64,000 bases of DNA from a virus: positions 248,001-312,000 of the IMG/VR virus record IMGVR_UViG_3300036770_003657; one strand, given 5' to 3'. The notes under the pieces were generated by a model that saw only the letters and a list, made by a program, of their open reading frames with translations, searched no databases and was not told the origin of the DNA. Of this stretch, positions 21,038 through 28,404 are shown in pieces. Position numbers and translations under genes: made by a program. The stretch's first letter is position 1. Each line of letters begins with the position of its first letter.

Positions 21038-21179
21038 TTTTTTGTTCCTTATCTTCTAATTGTTTTTCTAACTGTGCTACTTTATATTCCAAAGTTTCAA
21101 CATGATCTGCCAACCTGTTCAGTAATTCAGTCATATTAGCAGTGGTCATTCTAAGCATGTCTGCTAAACTTTTATCCAT
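21030..21179 (-). CDS. Small coiled-coil protein ahead of clpP (49 aa)
   Basis: It begins [20 protein letters not shown] and continues as a heptad-rich helix ([23 protein letters not shown]). Its stop overlaps the clpP start by 8 bp and it carries the clpP ribosome site, so the two are probably coupled. It could be a ClpP adaptor or simply a leader; there is no direct evidence for either. Confidence 0.65.
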   Translation of the reverse strand: MDKSLADMLRMTTANMTELLNRLADHVETLEYKVAQLEKQLEDKEQKNA

Positions 21180-21181
21180 TT

Positions 21182-21700
21182 TTAATCCTCAAAAAATTTT
21201 TCGTAAATATTTTTTCTAATTGCAGTTTTTTTACTAACATAGTCCATTTCATCTTCATTACCAATAGGGACTATACCATTAAATTTTTTATAATTATCTA
21301 TTAGTTCTTTTTCTGCTTTTAATATTTCTACATCTTCATGAATGGTTTCAAATGGATAATTATCAAAACTCCATATTTGTATTGTAATGTTTTTATGATC
21401 CATATATTGACCATATCTTTTTTTAAATTTTTCATCAATAGCTTCAAAGGTAATATCATTTGGGCCCAATAGTCTATTGCGACCCCAGCTGAATAGTTTA
21501 CCAATTTGTCTATAAATCCTTTCACCATGTAATGGTCTATTATCATCACTCATACCATATTTTACTACATATGCCTCGTGAGTAATTCCATAGGTGTAAC
21601 GATCTATTTTAAGACTTTTTACCATTTGACAAATTTCTTTAGGAGATTCCATACCTCTACAGGTAAAAGTAAAGGTAGGAACTTTGGTCCAATCTATCAT
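21182..21700 (-). CDS. Possible GIY-YIG-like phage protein (172 aa)
   Basis: Weak recognition. YVVKYGMSDDN, then GERIYRQIG and the C-terminal AEKELIDNYKKFNGIVPIGNE resemble the order of motifs in GIY-YIG-fold proteins (YIG-like strand, Arg helix, Glu helix, then N..P.GN). The canonical GIY strand is not clear. It might instead be an unrelated conserved phage protein. It sits two bases downstream of the phosphoesterase stop. Confidence 0.45.
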   Translation of the reverse strand: MIDWTKVPTFTFTCRGMESPKEICQMVKSLKIDRYTYGITHEAYVVKYGMSDDNRPLHGERIYRQIGKLFSWGRNRLLGPNDITFEAIDEKFKKRYGQYMDHKNITIQIWSFDNYPFETIHEDVEILKAEKELIDNYKKFNGIVPIGNEDEMDYVSKKTAIRKNIYEKFFED

Positions 21701-21701
21701 A

Positions 21702-22556
21702 TTATATTTCCAAAATTAAGTTAGGGTTCCAGCCACTGGGATCTTCGTATCCTTCATAGCCACGTGGGTTACATACAACTCTAGTACCACCAATCATATA
21801 GTCATATACATCATGAGTATGTCCATGTGTCCATAACTTGATCTGTGGGCGACTTTCAATAAATTCTACTAGGTTACTACTATATCCACCATTTAGGTGA
21901 AAGTCCTTTTCATACTTAGGTTTAGTGCTTTGCTTACTGGGAGCATGATGCCCTACCACTACATACGTACGAGTGGGGTCACTGTCAACAACCTGACGTA
22001 TATATTCTAAGGTTTCACGATGGCGGCCTAGTGTAGTGCTGGGATGTAATTTGCCATAACCATTAGTACTATCTCTAATCACACGATAGTCATTTAACAT
22101 GGCCTTTACCATATTCATAGTAAGGGTATCACCCTGGTTCATATCAGTCCAAAGAGTAGCGCCTACGAATACCACATCATCAATTTCCTTAATGTCATTT
22201 TCTAAAAAATAGATGTTAGGATAGGCACTGACTTCGTCACGCAGATATTGTATACTATCTGGCCATTTGCCGTGATAGTATTCGTGGTTACCTGCAATGT
22301 AGATAACATGGGGGAATTGAAAGCTCACTCGTTTTAGAAAGTCTCTAAAATGTTGAGCCTTTTCCTGCCTACGACCTAACCCTTGGCCATTAGCGATCAT
22401 TGCTCGTTCAATAGCACTAGCAGGTTGAGGATGATCATGCAGGTCCTGAGCCACCATAATATCTCCACCAAGGATTAGGACATCAGCATCTTGTTCATTT
22501 GTAAGGTTAACATCGCTAAATTCAAGATGTAGATCTGATACTAGAGTAATTTTCAT
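21702..22556 (-). CDS. Calcineurin-like metallophosphoesterase
   Basis: 284 residues. All five family blocks are visible: SDLHLEF, GGDI, GNHEYYHG, the His pair in VVGHHAP and GHTHD, which together bind two metals. The start at 22556 overlaps the preceding stop (ATGA); a longer version starting 15 codons upstream would use another gene's coding region. Substrate unknown; relatives hydrolyse phosphodiesters, nucleotides or protein phosphates. Confidence 0.88.
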   Translation of the reverse strand: MKITLVSDLHLEFSDVNLTNEQDADVLILGGDIMVAQDLHDHPQPASAIERAMIANGQGLGRRQEKAQHFRDFLKRVSFQFPHVIYIAGNHEYYHGKWPDSIQYLRDEVSAYPNIYFLENDIKEIDDVVFVGATLWTDMNQGDTLTMNMVKAMLNDYRVIRDSTNGYGKLHPSTTLGRHRETLEYIRQVVDSDPTRTYVVVGHHAPSKQSTKPKYEKDFHLNGGYSSNLVEFIESRPQIKLWTHGHTHDVYDYMIGGTRVVCNPRGYEGYEDPSGWNPNLILEI

Positions 22557-23227
22557 TGTGCTACCTTTACATAATTCAAACGTGTTTCTGTTATACGCCA
22601 ATTGTAACTGGATCGTACTTCTTTAATCTTTGCCTTGACTAATACAGCAGGCCCAGTTTGTACAGCATCTTTTTGGAACCAACTAACAAGTTTATTGTCT
22701 ATTATACATTCAATGTTAAAGGCGTCAAAGTTTTTTGACTTTTTACAACCTACTATTTCACAATCCAAATCCTGTAGTCTAGTACCTGGGGATCCATATG
22801 CTACATCGTCCAAGGTCTTTACTAGTTTGATCATTTTGTTTTTGGCTACTTCACGATCATATACACTGGGCAAACAGGCAATAAAACCAAGATTATTAGT
22901 AGCAACTTCTTCTTTGTTAAGAATTTGGAACAAGTCAGTCATAAAGCCCTCTTCACCTGCCACTGCTGTAAAGATAAGCCTACGAAAGTATTTCTGAATT
23001 TCTTCAGCCAACAACTTATCCTCATCTAACACATTTACTCTAACTGCTGGTACATTACTACCAAGAGCAGTGTTTATGATGTAGGTTTTATTGCTGTATT
23101 TGGTATAGAGATGGTTACCCTGATCATCATAGACCTGTTCAGTTTCCTTAAGATAGTCACCATTTACACGTTGAGCAGCACAGGCTAGTTCAAGAGCCAA
23201 CTGGGTTGGGATCAGTTTCCTTTCCAT
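22553..23227 (-). CDS. Conserved phage protein, possible OB-fold C-terminus (224 aa)
   Basis: Not recognised with confidence. The last ~60 residues (LVSWFQKDA, GPAVLVKAKIKEV, WRITETRLNYVKV) have the strand pattern of a small OB-fold, hinting at nucleic-acid binding. The N-terminal part is mixed alpha/beta without motifs. It overlaps the AbrB-like gene by 38 bp and the phosphoesterase by ATGA. Confidence 0.55.
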   Translation of the reverse strand: MERKLIPTQLALELACAAQRVNGDYLKETEQVYDDQGNHLYTKYSNKTYIINTALGSNVPAVRVNVLDEDKLLAEEIQKYFRRLIFTAVAGEEGFMTDLFQILNKEEVATNNLGFIACLPSVYDREVAKNKMIKLVKTLDDVAYGSPGTRLQDLDCEIVGCKKSKNFDAFNIECIIDNKLVSWFQKDAVQTGPAVLVKAKIKEVRSSYNWRITETRLNYVKVAQ

Positions 23228-23399
23228 TATCTACCTTTCGTATGCGTAGAGCGTTATCAATGACTTCAATGTGTACAGTATCACCTGGCACAACACCCAT
23301 TATATTACACACTTCTTCAGGTATTGTCAATAGAACATTATCAGGGTCACCTTCAATGTCTTGGAAAATATCTTCGTAGTTATATGTCTTTGTCTTCAT
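23190..23399 (-). CDS. AbrB/SpoVT-like DNA-binding protein
   Basis: 69 residues. VLLTIPEEVCNIMGVVPGD followed by TVHIEVIDNALRIRKV matches the swapped-hairpin AbrB domain (IP...LGL..GD.V.....D..L.I). Such proteins bind DNA as dimers and regulate transition-state genes or serve as antitoxins; here it could be a phage transcription regulator. No toxin partner is recognised next to it. It overlaps both neighbours. Confidence 0.75.
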   Translation of the reverse strand: MKTKTYNYEDIFQDIEGDPDNVLLTIPEEVCNIMGVVPGDTVHIEVIDNALRIRKVDNGKETDPNPVGS

Positions 23400-23949
23400 T
23401 TACCACCATCCATCCTAATTTATATAGATCGTCTCTGATCTCATCGGTTACACAGCCTTCACCCACATAACGGCTATACCTATTTTCGTATTCTCTACGC
23501 TCAAGATCACTCCAACCTTCTTTTACACTATCGTCAAGATCATTTCTAATACCACTACAATACCAATCAATGTAGTCGCCCTTTTGTTGCATATCAGCAA
23601 TGATACCGCCGGCATATCTCCAACTACAACCCCAAGTGGACTCTTTTAGAATAGGCCACATTTCACGCTTTCTAAAGTCATTATTACACATGGCAGCATA
23701 GAGGTTTTGAGCATAGGCAGCATCATTACGCACCTTTTCCAAAATCCAAGCATTAGTAAGTAAGTCGTATTCCATATTATGCTCACGACTTTTGGGATCA
23801 TCAAACCTACGCTTATGATGCTCCGCACTATCTTCGTAAATAGCAAGATAGTCAGCCCTAGGTTCTTCACCTTTTTCCCGTGCTCGTTTAATAATGTTAT
23901 CACGTTGGAAGGTAAAACGATCCTTACTTTCACTAATCTTCTTGTCCAT
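23380..23949 (-). CDS. Conserved phage hypothetical (189 aa)
   Basis: Not recognised. Charged N-terminus (MDKKISESKDRFTFQRDNII), then a Trp/Cys/Tyr-rich middle (STWGCSWRYAGGIIAD, GDYIDWYCSGIRND) and EGCVTDEIRDDLYKLGW near the end. The ATG at 23949 is chosen because GGAG lies 7 nt upstream; an earlier start would run into the tRNA gene. First protein gene after the tRNA. Confidence 0.65.
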   Translation of the reverse strand: MDKKISESKDRFTFQRDNIIKRAREKGEEPRADYLAIYEDSAEHHKRRFDDPKSREHNMEYDLLTNAWILEKVRNDAAYAQNLYAAMCNNDFRKREMWPILKESTWGCSWRYAGGIIADMQQKGDYIDWYCSGIRNDLDDSVKEGWSDLERREYENRYSRYVGEGCVTDEIRDDLYKLGWMVVNEDKDI

Positions 23950-23968
23950 TATTGCTCCAAGATTAATC

Positions 23969-24078
23969 TGGTGTGGTCGGCAGGAGTCGAACCTGCAAAG
24001 CACGACAATGTCGGATGCCCTTCACCAGCTATCCAATTAAGGGTAAGCGGCAGGTCTACCTATTCCACTCACAACCAC
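23969..24078 (-). tRNA. Oversized class-II (Leu-like) tRNA, 110 nt, anticodon unclear
   Basis: Acceptor stem GTGGTTG (24072-24078) pairs with CGACCAC, followed by an encoded ACCA end. The T-arm GCAGG-TTCGACT-CCTGC is perfect, a CGAC-ATT-GTCG variable arm follows the anticodon domain, and GGAATAGGTAGAC matches a leucine D-loop. The predicted transcript start coincides with the 5' base. The anticodon region is about 20-25 nt longer than in any normal tRNA (two nested stems, TGCC/GGCA and CCCTT/AAGGG), so no anticodon can be read with confidence. It may hold a short insertion or be degenerate. Confidence 0.6.
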
Positions 24079-24080
24079 GA

Positions 24081-25184
24081 TTATATTATATGCTCTTTAT
24101 CTAACAATGTCAACTGATCTTGTTGTCCTGCTCGTAGCATTCTACCAACATCGTGTACTGTATCAACCAAAACCTTAACGTTTTCTGGATCTGTGAATTG
24201 GCTGATTCCGTGTCCAAGATTGAATACGTGTCCTGTATTATGATGTCCAAATTCCTGCATAATACGAATAGCCTCCTTGGCCACTGCTTCTGGTGTGCTG
24301 CGTAGTATGGTTGGATCCATATTACCCTGTAGAGCAACCCTATGACCTATAAGTTGATTAGCATATTTGATGCTTATGGTCCAATCTAAACCAACACCAG
24401 TACATCCACTCTGTGCTATCCAATGTAGCCATTGTCCCCCACCTTTGGTGAATATAATACTGGGTACAGTTTCTCCATCCTGTTCTTTGATCAAGCCATC
24501 TACAATTTGTTTCATGTAAGGTAAACTAAATGTAAGGTAAGCATTATCACTTAAGTATCCGCCCCAACTATCAAATATCATAACTGCCTGTGCACCAGCC
24601 CTAATTTGAGCATTGAGGTAATCTGTAACTGCCCTTGCGTTTATGTCTAGTATAGTATGCATGAGATCAGGTCTAGAGTACATCATATTCTTAGCAGTGG
24701 CATAGTCTTCACTGCCTCCACCCTCAATCATATATGAGGCCAGAGTCCATGGGCTTCCCGCAAATCCAATTAGGGGCACTCGCTGATTAAGACTATGTCT
24801 AAGTAGGCTCACAGTGTCCGTAACGTAACTGAGTTCGGTACCTACATCTGGAACATAAAGACGTTTGATATCTTCTTCTGTACGTATGGGATTGGATAAT
24901 TTAGGACCCTCGCCTTCAATAAAGTGTAAGCCGAGACCCATGGCATCTGGTACGGTAAGGATATCACTGAAAAGGATGGCAGCATCCAAGTCATATCTAT
25001 CCAATGGTTGTAGTGTAACTTCACAGGCATATTCTGGTGTTTTCATTAGGCCAAGGAAACTACCAGCCTTTTGACGGGTAGCACGATATTCTGGTAAGTA
25101 GCGTCCTGCTTGACGCATGATCCAAATTGGTGTCGTGTCTGTGGGTTCTTTTCGTAGTGCTTGTAAAAATCTCGTATTTTTCAT
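24081..25184 (-). CDS. hemE: Uroporphyrinogen decarboxylase
   Basis: 367 residues (family ~340-360). It decarboxylates the four acetate side chains of uroporphyrinogen III to coproporphyrinogen III. Active-site motifs are present: [14 protein letters not shown] (Arg24, Arg28), LFSDIL (Asp74), [12 protein letters not shown] and FNLGHGI (His). Nothing looks truncated. It is coupled to hemC by an ATGA overlap. The intermediate enzymes hemB, hemD and hemF/hemN/hemG are not seen in the window, so the phage would boost, not replace, the host heme pathway. Confidence 0.96.
   Translation of the reverse strand: MKNTRFLQALRKEPTDTTPIWIMRQAGRYLPEYRATRQKAGSFLGLMKTPEYACEVTLQPLDRYDLDAAILFSDILTVPDAMGLGLHFIEGEGPKLSNPIRTEEDIKRLYVPDVGTELSYVTDTVSLLRHSLNQRVPLIGFAGSPWTLASYMIEGGGSEDYATAKNMMYSRPDLMHTILDINARAVTDYLNAQIRAGAQAVMIFDSWGGYLSDNAYLTFSLPYMKQIVDGLIKEQDGETVPSIIFTKGGGQWLHWIAQSGCTGVGLDWTISIKYANQLIGHRVALQGNMDPTILRSTPEAVAKEAIRIMQEFGHHNTGHVFNLGHGISQFTDPENVKVLVDTVHDVGRMLRAGQQDQLTLLDKEHII
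24085..24113 (-). promoter_or_regulatory. Perfect sigma70 promoter at the oversized tRNA
   Basis: Minus strand TTGACA (24108-24113), 17-bp spacer, TATAAT (24085-24090), inside the 3' end of hemE. The expected start is at about 24078, the tRNA's first base. Confidence 0.85.
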
Positions 25185-26113
25185 TGTAATTGATTACCTG
25201 TTAATAATTCTATAATTTTTTTGCCACCTCTTTTAAGTATAGCTTCAGCAGTTTGGGTAGCTAATTCATCTAGTTTACGCCATGGTCCTTTACATTTGGC
25301 CGTCATCATTCTACTACCATCTGGCATACAGAGTACTACATTCATAGTGAACATTTCTCTAGGTAAGATCTCAGCATGGGCAGCTATGGGTAAACGACAA
25401 CTACCACCTAGTCTACGACTAAATGCACGTTCAGCCATTACACATACTGTACTTTCAATATGAGTAAGTGTTCCCAAAGATTCAACTAGATCATCTCTAT
25501 TCCGTAGTATTTCAATTCCCAATGCTCCTTGTCCTGGACTAGTAACTATAATGCTAGTATCAATCAGACTTCGTATACGATTTTCTAATCCTAATCTTTT
25601 TAATCCAGCAGCAGCTAAAATAATGGCATCATATTCATTATCATCTAATTTGCGTAGCCTAGTGTCTAAATTACCACGCAATGGTAAGATTTGTAGTTTA
25701 GGAAACTTTTTAAGAATCTGCGCTTGTCTACGCAGACTACTAGTGCCTACTCTAGCACCATCAGGTAATGATTCCAAATTTTCAAAGTTATTGCTAACAA
25801 AGGCGTCTCTAACATCCTCACGTTCAGTAATAGCTACAATACGGAAATCTTCCCCCATTTCCATAGGCACATCTTTCATACTGTGTACTGCTAGATCAGC
25901 ACGACCATCTAGTAAAGCCTGCTCTAGTTCTTTGATGAATAGGCCCTTACCACCAATTTCATTTAAGGTAACATCCAATCTACGATCACCTTCTGTGGTC
26001 ATACCTATAATATCTACTTCAAACCCATTTTGTTCTAGTAAGTTTTTAATGTGGTTAGCTTGCCACATAGCCAATCTACTTTCTCTGCTGGCTATAGTTA
26101 GTTTTTTATTCAT
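25181..26113 (-). CDS. hemC: Porphobilinogen deaminase (hydroxymethylbilane synthase)
   Basis: 310 residues, the normal family length. It joins four porphobilinogens into hydroxymethylbilane using a dipyrromethane cofactor on Cys239 ([12 protein letters not shown]). The catalytic Asp81 lies in HSMKDVP, and GTSSLRRQ and LRGNLDTRL are the substrate-binding arginine motifs. The ATG at 26113 fits the family start ([12 protein letters not shown]); upstream in-frame codons would translate the terminator. It sits 20 nt after a leader terminator, has an AATAAATA box 5 nt upstream, and is coupled to hemE. Confidence 0.96.
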   Translation of the reverse strand: MNKKLTIASRESRLAMWQANHIKNLLEQNGFEVDIIGMTTEGDRRLDVTLNEIGGKGLFIKELEQALLDGRADLAVHSMKDVPMEMGEDFRIVAITEREDVRDAFVSNNFENLESLPDGARVGTSSLRRQAQILKKFPKLQILPLRGNLDTRLRKLDDNEYDAIILAAAGLKRLGLENRIRSLIDTSIIVTSPGQGALGIEILRNRDDLVESLGTLTHIESTVCVMAERAFSRRLGGSCRLPIAAHAEILPREMFTMNVVLCMPDGSRMMTAKCKGPWRKLDELATQTAEAILKRGGKKIIELLTGNQLQ

Positions 26114-26118
26114 GCTGA

Positions 26119-26126
26119 TATTTATT
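26119..26126 (-). promoter_or_regulatory. T4-type late box AATAAATA at hemC
   Basis: AATAAATA lies 5 nt before the hemC ATG with no Shine-Dalgarno between. If used, the message would be leaderless. Confidence 0.4.
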
Positions 26127-26132
26127 AGAGCC

Positions 26133-26158
26133 AAAAAAAAGCCCTGACTAAACAGGGC
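26133..26158 (-). terminator. Intrinsic terminator in front of hemC
   Basis: The minus strand reads GCCCTG-TTTAGT-CAGGGC followed by eight T (26133-26140). A GC-rich hairpin with a U-tract is a classical intrinsic terminator, placed 20 nt upstream of the hemC ATG, so it can end the leader RNA or act as an attenuator. Confidence 0.85.
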
Positions 26159-26419
26159 AGACATAGCAGTGAGGTCAAGTAATAGACTAAACAAATGTCA
26201 ACAGCCGCATCAATTATCAGCAGCACACAATGTTCAATCTACAAAGCACAAAATCTGTATATGGTCTCCAACAATTGACAATTTTGAAATGGAGATTACA
26301 CACAGAGGAGGCTTTCAAGGCCGGCGTATTTCACCATACGGTAAAAGTTGTCTCAATGAGACTGTCCATCCTAATCTACCCCACATACTACGGCCAGTTT
26401 TAAGAAACTGGCAAAAACC
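26137..26419 (-). ncRNA. Structured non-coding leader or small RNA upstream of hemC
   Basis: This 283-nt gene-free stretch ends in the terminator at 26133-26158. On the minus strand it has many nested stems: CCAGTTT-CTTA-AAACTGG, GGCCG...CGGCC enclosing GTCTC-ATT-GAGAC and ACC-GTAT-GGT, and TCTCC...GGAGA. No tmRNA tag, RNase P, SRP or known riboswitch consensus is recognised. No clear promoter of its own is seen, so it may be read through from upstream. Either a stable small RNA or a cis-acting attenuator of hemC-hemE. Confidence 0.5.
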
Positions 26420-26983
26420 TTATAAAATACCCTCATCCTTCAAGGTCTTTTCAACCTCGCTGGTAATGGTGATGGTAGTTTTAACATTTAATTCAAGAAT
26501 TTCGTCTTGAATTTTTTGACGCTTTTTACGAGCAAAGTTTACAATGCTCTTAAAATTAGTCAAATCCTGCTGTGAGAAAATACTGGTATCAATAACTTCA
26601 TCACGATATAAACGGCTGTTGCTATCAGCATTTTTAATTTTACTGAGTTTACCATCAATTACTTCCTGGCTCAGTTTAGTGCGAGCACCGAACAAGGGAG
26701 TATAAAATTGAATCTGCTTTTCCAAATGAGCAGCATCAGCCATTCTAATATCAATACCTTCTTTTAGATTAGCAGTGCCCACGTTTTTACGAATAGCGTA
26801 GAGTGCTTCTAAAAGACGCTCACGACGTCTAATGCTATCGTTAAATTTTTCTGTAAGTTCACTGATAACTTTTTCGCTATCCTCATATTCTGAGATACGA
26901 GCGGTATAATCAAAGTTTAAACCTTTAACGGCTTCGTTAATACTATTTTGAATTGCTGTTGCCTTGCGTAATGAAATTTCCAT
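26420..26983 (-). CDS. Conserved coiled-coil phage protein (187 aa)
   Basis: It starts MEISLRKATAIQNSINEA and is almost entirely helical (EDSEKVISELTEKFNDSIRR, LLEALYAIRKNVG). The N-terminal LRKA..IQ..I pattern recurs in tailed-phage proteins of unknown function. No membrane segment. It follows the small membrane protein by 9 nt. Function unknown. Confidence 0.6.
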   Translation of the reverse strand: MEISLRKATAIQNSINEAVKGLNFDYTARISEYEDSEKVISELTEKFNDSIRRRERLLEALYAIRKNVGTANLKEGIDIRMADAAHLEKQIQFYTPLFGARTKLSQEVIDGKLSKIKNADSNSRLYRDEVIDTSIFSQQDLTNFKSIVNFARKKRQKIQDEILELNVKTTITITSEVEKTLKDEGIL

Positions 26984-26992
26984 TTTTATTCC

Positions 26993-27361
26993 TTAGATAG
27001 TTTGTTTATTAATAGCCTGTAATTTTTCTTCGTCAGTTAATTCGTAACACTTAGGTAAACGATTTGGATCCCTTAGTAAATCATATTCAGTGCGTTCAGT
27101 GTAGGTCTGTTTGAAATGTCTAAATACTAGCCAAGTAATGCACACCATACTTACCACTGCAAAATGTCCAATGATATTATAACCTAAATACCAAAGCTCC
27201 CCAGTATATAAGCTAAATGCTAATGCCCAAAAACTTGCTAAGAATACACTGGTAATATACTTAATTTGTGGTGGAGCGTGTTTAAGAGCATTACGATCTG
27301 GATCTAAAATTTGTAAGCCTGCTTTAAATAGCGCAATAAGAAATTTAATTAATCCAAACAT
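26993..27361 (-). CDS. Small membrane protein (122 aa)
   Basis: Two hydrophobic segments after residue 38 (TSVFLASFWALAFSLY, IIGHFAVVSMVCITWLV) and an N-terminal amphipathic stretch (MFGLIKFLIALFKAGLQIL), then a charged cytoplasmic tail (DPNRLPKCYELTDEEK). The ATG at 27361 has AAGGA 6 nt upstream, located in the end of the preceding small gene. Could be a holin-like or inner-membrane accessory protein; unproven. Confidence 0.6.
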   Translation of the reverse strand: MFGLIKFLIALFKAGLQILDPDRNALKHAPPQIKYITSVFLASFWALAFSLYTGELWYLGYNIIGHFAVVSMVCITWLVFRHFKQTYTERTEYDLLRDPNRLPKCYELTDEEKLQAINKQTI

Positions 27362-27363
27362 AA

Positions 27364-27534
27364 TTATTCCTTCTTTTCTTCTACTTGAGTTTTGCCACAA
27401 AGATCTGGGTAGAATTGTTCGTTACAAACATTAGTAACACCAAAGTGTTTATCACGAATACTGTATAAGCCAACTGCAACTACTGTACAGCCTACAATCA
27501 TTAATAGCCAACAAGCAATAACTTCTTTTCTCAT
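27364..27534 (-). CDS. Small membrane-anchored protein (56 aa)
   Basis: MRKEVIACWLLMIVGCTVVA forms a single N-terminal membrane segment or lipoprotein-like signal, followed by a short soluble tail with two Cys (VCNEQFYPDLCGK) and a charged end. Ribosome site AAGGA precedes the ATG. Its stop is 2 nt before the next gene's ATG, so the two are probably coupled. A one-segment partner next to a two-segment protein recalls holin/spanin pairs, but the evidence is weak. Confidence 0.6.
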   Translation of the reverse strand: MRKEVIACWLLMIVGCTVVAVGLYSIRDKHFGVTNVCNEQFYPDLCGKTQVEEKKE

Positions 27535-27550
27535 AGTGTGTCCTTGTGTA

Positions 27551-27625
27551 TGGTGCGGGATGAGAGGGTCGAACTCCCGACATTCGCCGTGTAAAGGCGC
27601 TACTCTACCACTGAGTTAATCCCGC
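27551..27625 (-). tRNA. tRNA-Val (anticodon UAC)
   Basis: 75 nt including an encoded CCA. Acceptor GCGGGAT/ATCCCGC, D-arm ACTC-AGTGGTA-GAGT, anticodon loop TTTACAC, T-arm GGGAG-TTCGACC-CTCTC. Reads GUA. Confidence 0.95.
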
Positions 27626-27632
27626 TATATAT

Positions 27633-27911
27633 CTATAATACTTTCTTTTTAGGTGCCTTGTCAAACTTTTTGGATGGTTTATTTACGTGACTGATACGTT
27701 TGGCCAACATTTCTTCTGTGTCTAACTTATTGGCCTGTAGATCCATTAATGCTTCCACAGTATAGTTATGACGCTCATTAGGATTTTGCCTACGTAGTTC
27801 ACGAGCACGTTGAGCAGCAATAAGTACTAGTTCAAACTTATTACCACCAACGATGCGTGTACATTGTTGAATATCAATCTCTGGGCCACGACTTAAAATT
27901 AATTTTTTCAT
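27633..27911 (-). CDS. rpoZ: RNA polymerase omega subunit homologue (RpoZ)
   Basis: 92 residues, the size of bacterial omega. The core signature is present: NKFELVLIAAQRARELRR (24-41) followed by TVEALMDL, as in bacterial RpoZ (..RF.LVL.AA.RAR......T..AL.E..). The basic C-terminal tail (KPSKKFDKAPKKKVL) is extra. Omega latches the beta' subunit and helps assembly and ppGpp response. A phage copy could join host RNA polymerase and change its promoter or alarmone behaviour. It is coupled to ppiC by ATGA. Confidence 0.85.
   Translation of the reverse strand: MKKLILSRGPEIDIQQCTRIVGGNKFELVLIAAQRARELRRQNPNERHNYTVEALMDLQANKLDTEEMLAKRISHVNKPSKKFDKAPKKKVL
27635..27664 (-). promoter_or_regulatory. Likely sigma70 promoter for tRNA-Val
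   Basis: Minus strand TTGACA (27659-27664), 18-bp spacer, TATTAT (27635-27640), inside the 3' end of rpoZ; the expected start is just before the tRNA 5' end. Confidence 0.6.
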
Positions 27912-28183
27912 GATTGCCTATAAACTAAATGAAAACCAAATTGTGTACGAACTGGGCCACTAACTGTACCTGGCTCCATGCCAAAAGCTACATCTTCAAA
28001 CTCTTTAACCATTTTACCTCTAGTAAATTGTCCAAGATTACCACCATATTTGCCACTTGGGCATTTGCTATGTTGCTGGGCCAACTGAGCAAACCTTTCA
28101 CCACTAGTAACCTGTTCTAAAATTTCATTTGCAAGTTGTTCAGTTTCTACTAAAATATGACTTGCTGTCACTGCATCACTCAT
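27908..28183 (-). CDS. ppiC: Parvulin-type peptidyl-prolyl isomerase
   Basis: 91 residues, one stand-alone parvulin domain as in PpiC. ASHILVET at the N-terminus, SKCPSGKYGGNLGQFTRGKM in the middle and VSGPVRTQFGFHLVY at the end are the family blocks with the active-site His residues. It speeds proline isomerisation during protein folding. Ribosome site AAGGA; it lies between tRNA-Pro and rpoZ and is coupled to the latter. Confidence 0.93.
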   Translation of the reverse strand: MSDAVTASHILVETEQLANEILEQVTSGERFAQLAQQHSKCPSGKYGGNLGQFTRGKMVKEFEDVAFGMEPGTVSGPVRTQFGFHLVYRQS

Positions 28184-28200
28184 ATATTTTCCTTATGTTA

Positions 28201-28279
28201 TGGTCTCGGAGGTGGGATTCGAACTCACGATCTCCTGCTCCCAAAGCAGGCGCTTTAAGCCAGACTAAGCTACACCGAG
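28201..28279 (-). tRNA. tRNA-Pro (anticodon UGG)
   Basis: 79 nt with encoded CCA. Acceptor CTCGGTG/CTCCGAG has one T-T mismatch; anticodon stem CCTGC/GCAGG with loop TTTGGGA; T-arm GTGAG-TTCGAAT-CCCAC. Reads CCA. Confidence 0.93.
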
Positions 28280-28283
28280 TATT

Positions 28284-28357
28284 TGGTGCCCCTTGACAGA
28301 ATCGAACTGCCAATTGATGATTACAAATCAACCGTTATACCATTTAACTAAAAGGGC
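28284..28357 (-). tRNA. tRNA-Thr (anticodon UGU)
   Basis: 74 nt with encoded CCA. Acceptor GCCCTTT/AAGGGGC, D-arm GTTA-AATGGTA-TAAC, anticodon loop TTTGTAA, T-arm GGCAG-TTCGATT-CTGTC; one mismatch in the anticodon stem. Reads ACA. Confidence 0.93.
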
Positions 28358-28369
28358 TAATTAACTTAT

Positions 28370-28398
28370 ATTATATTTACTTTTCTCTTACTTGTCAA
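28370..28398 (-). promoter_or_regulatory. Perfect sigma70 promoter (tRNA-Thr/Pro, ppiC, rpoZ)
   Basis: Minus strand TTGACA (28393-28398), 17-bp spacer, TATAAT (28370-28375). The transcript begins just ahead of tRNA-Thr. Confidence 0.87.
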
Positions 28399-28404
28399 CC
28401 TTTA

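Noticed and set aside
26286-26384. Short minus-strand peptide frame beginning MWGRLGWTVS inside the hemC leader
   Set aside because: It is only 23 residues, has no ribosome site and its bases are better explained by RNA stems.
26137-26419. Possible tmRNA, RNase P or 6S RNA
   Set aside because: No tag peptide, no tRNA-like end, no RNase P or 6S core motifs; kept only as an unclassified structured RNA.
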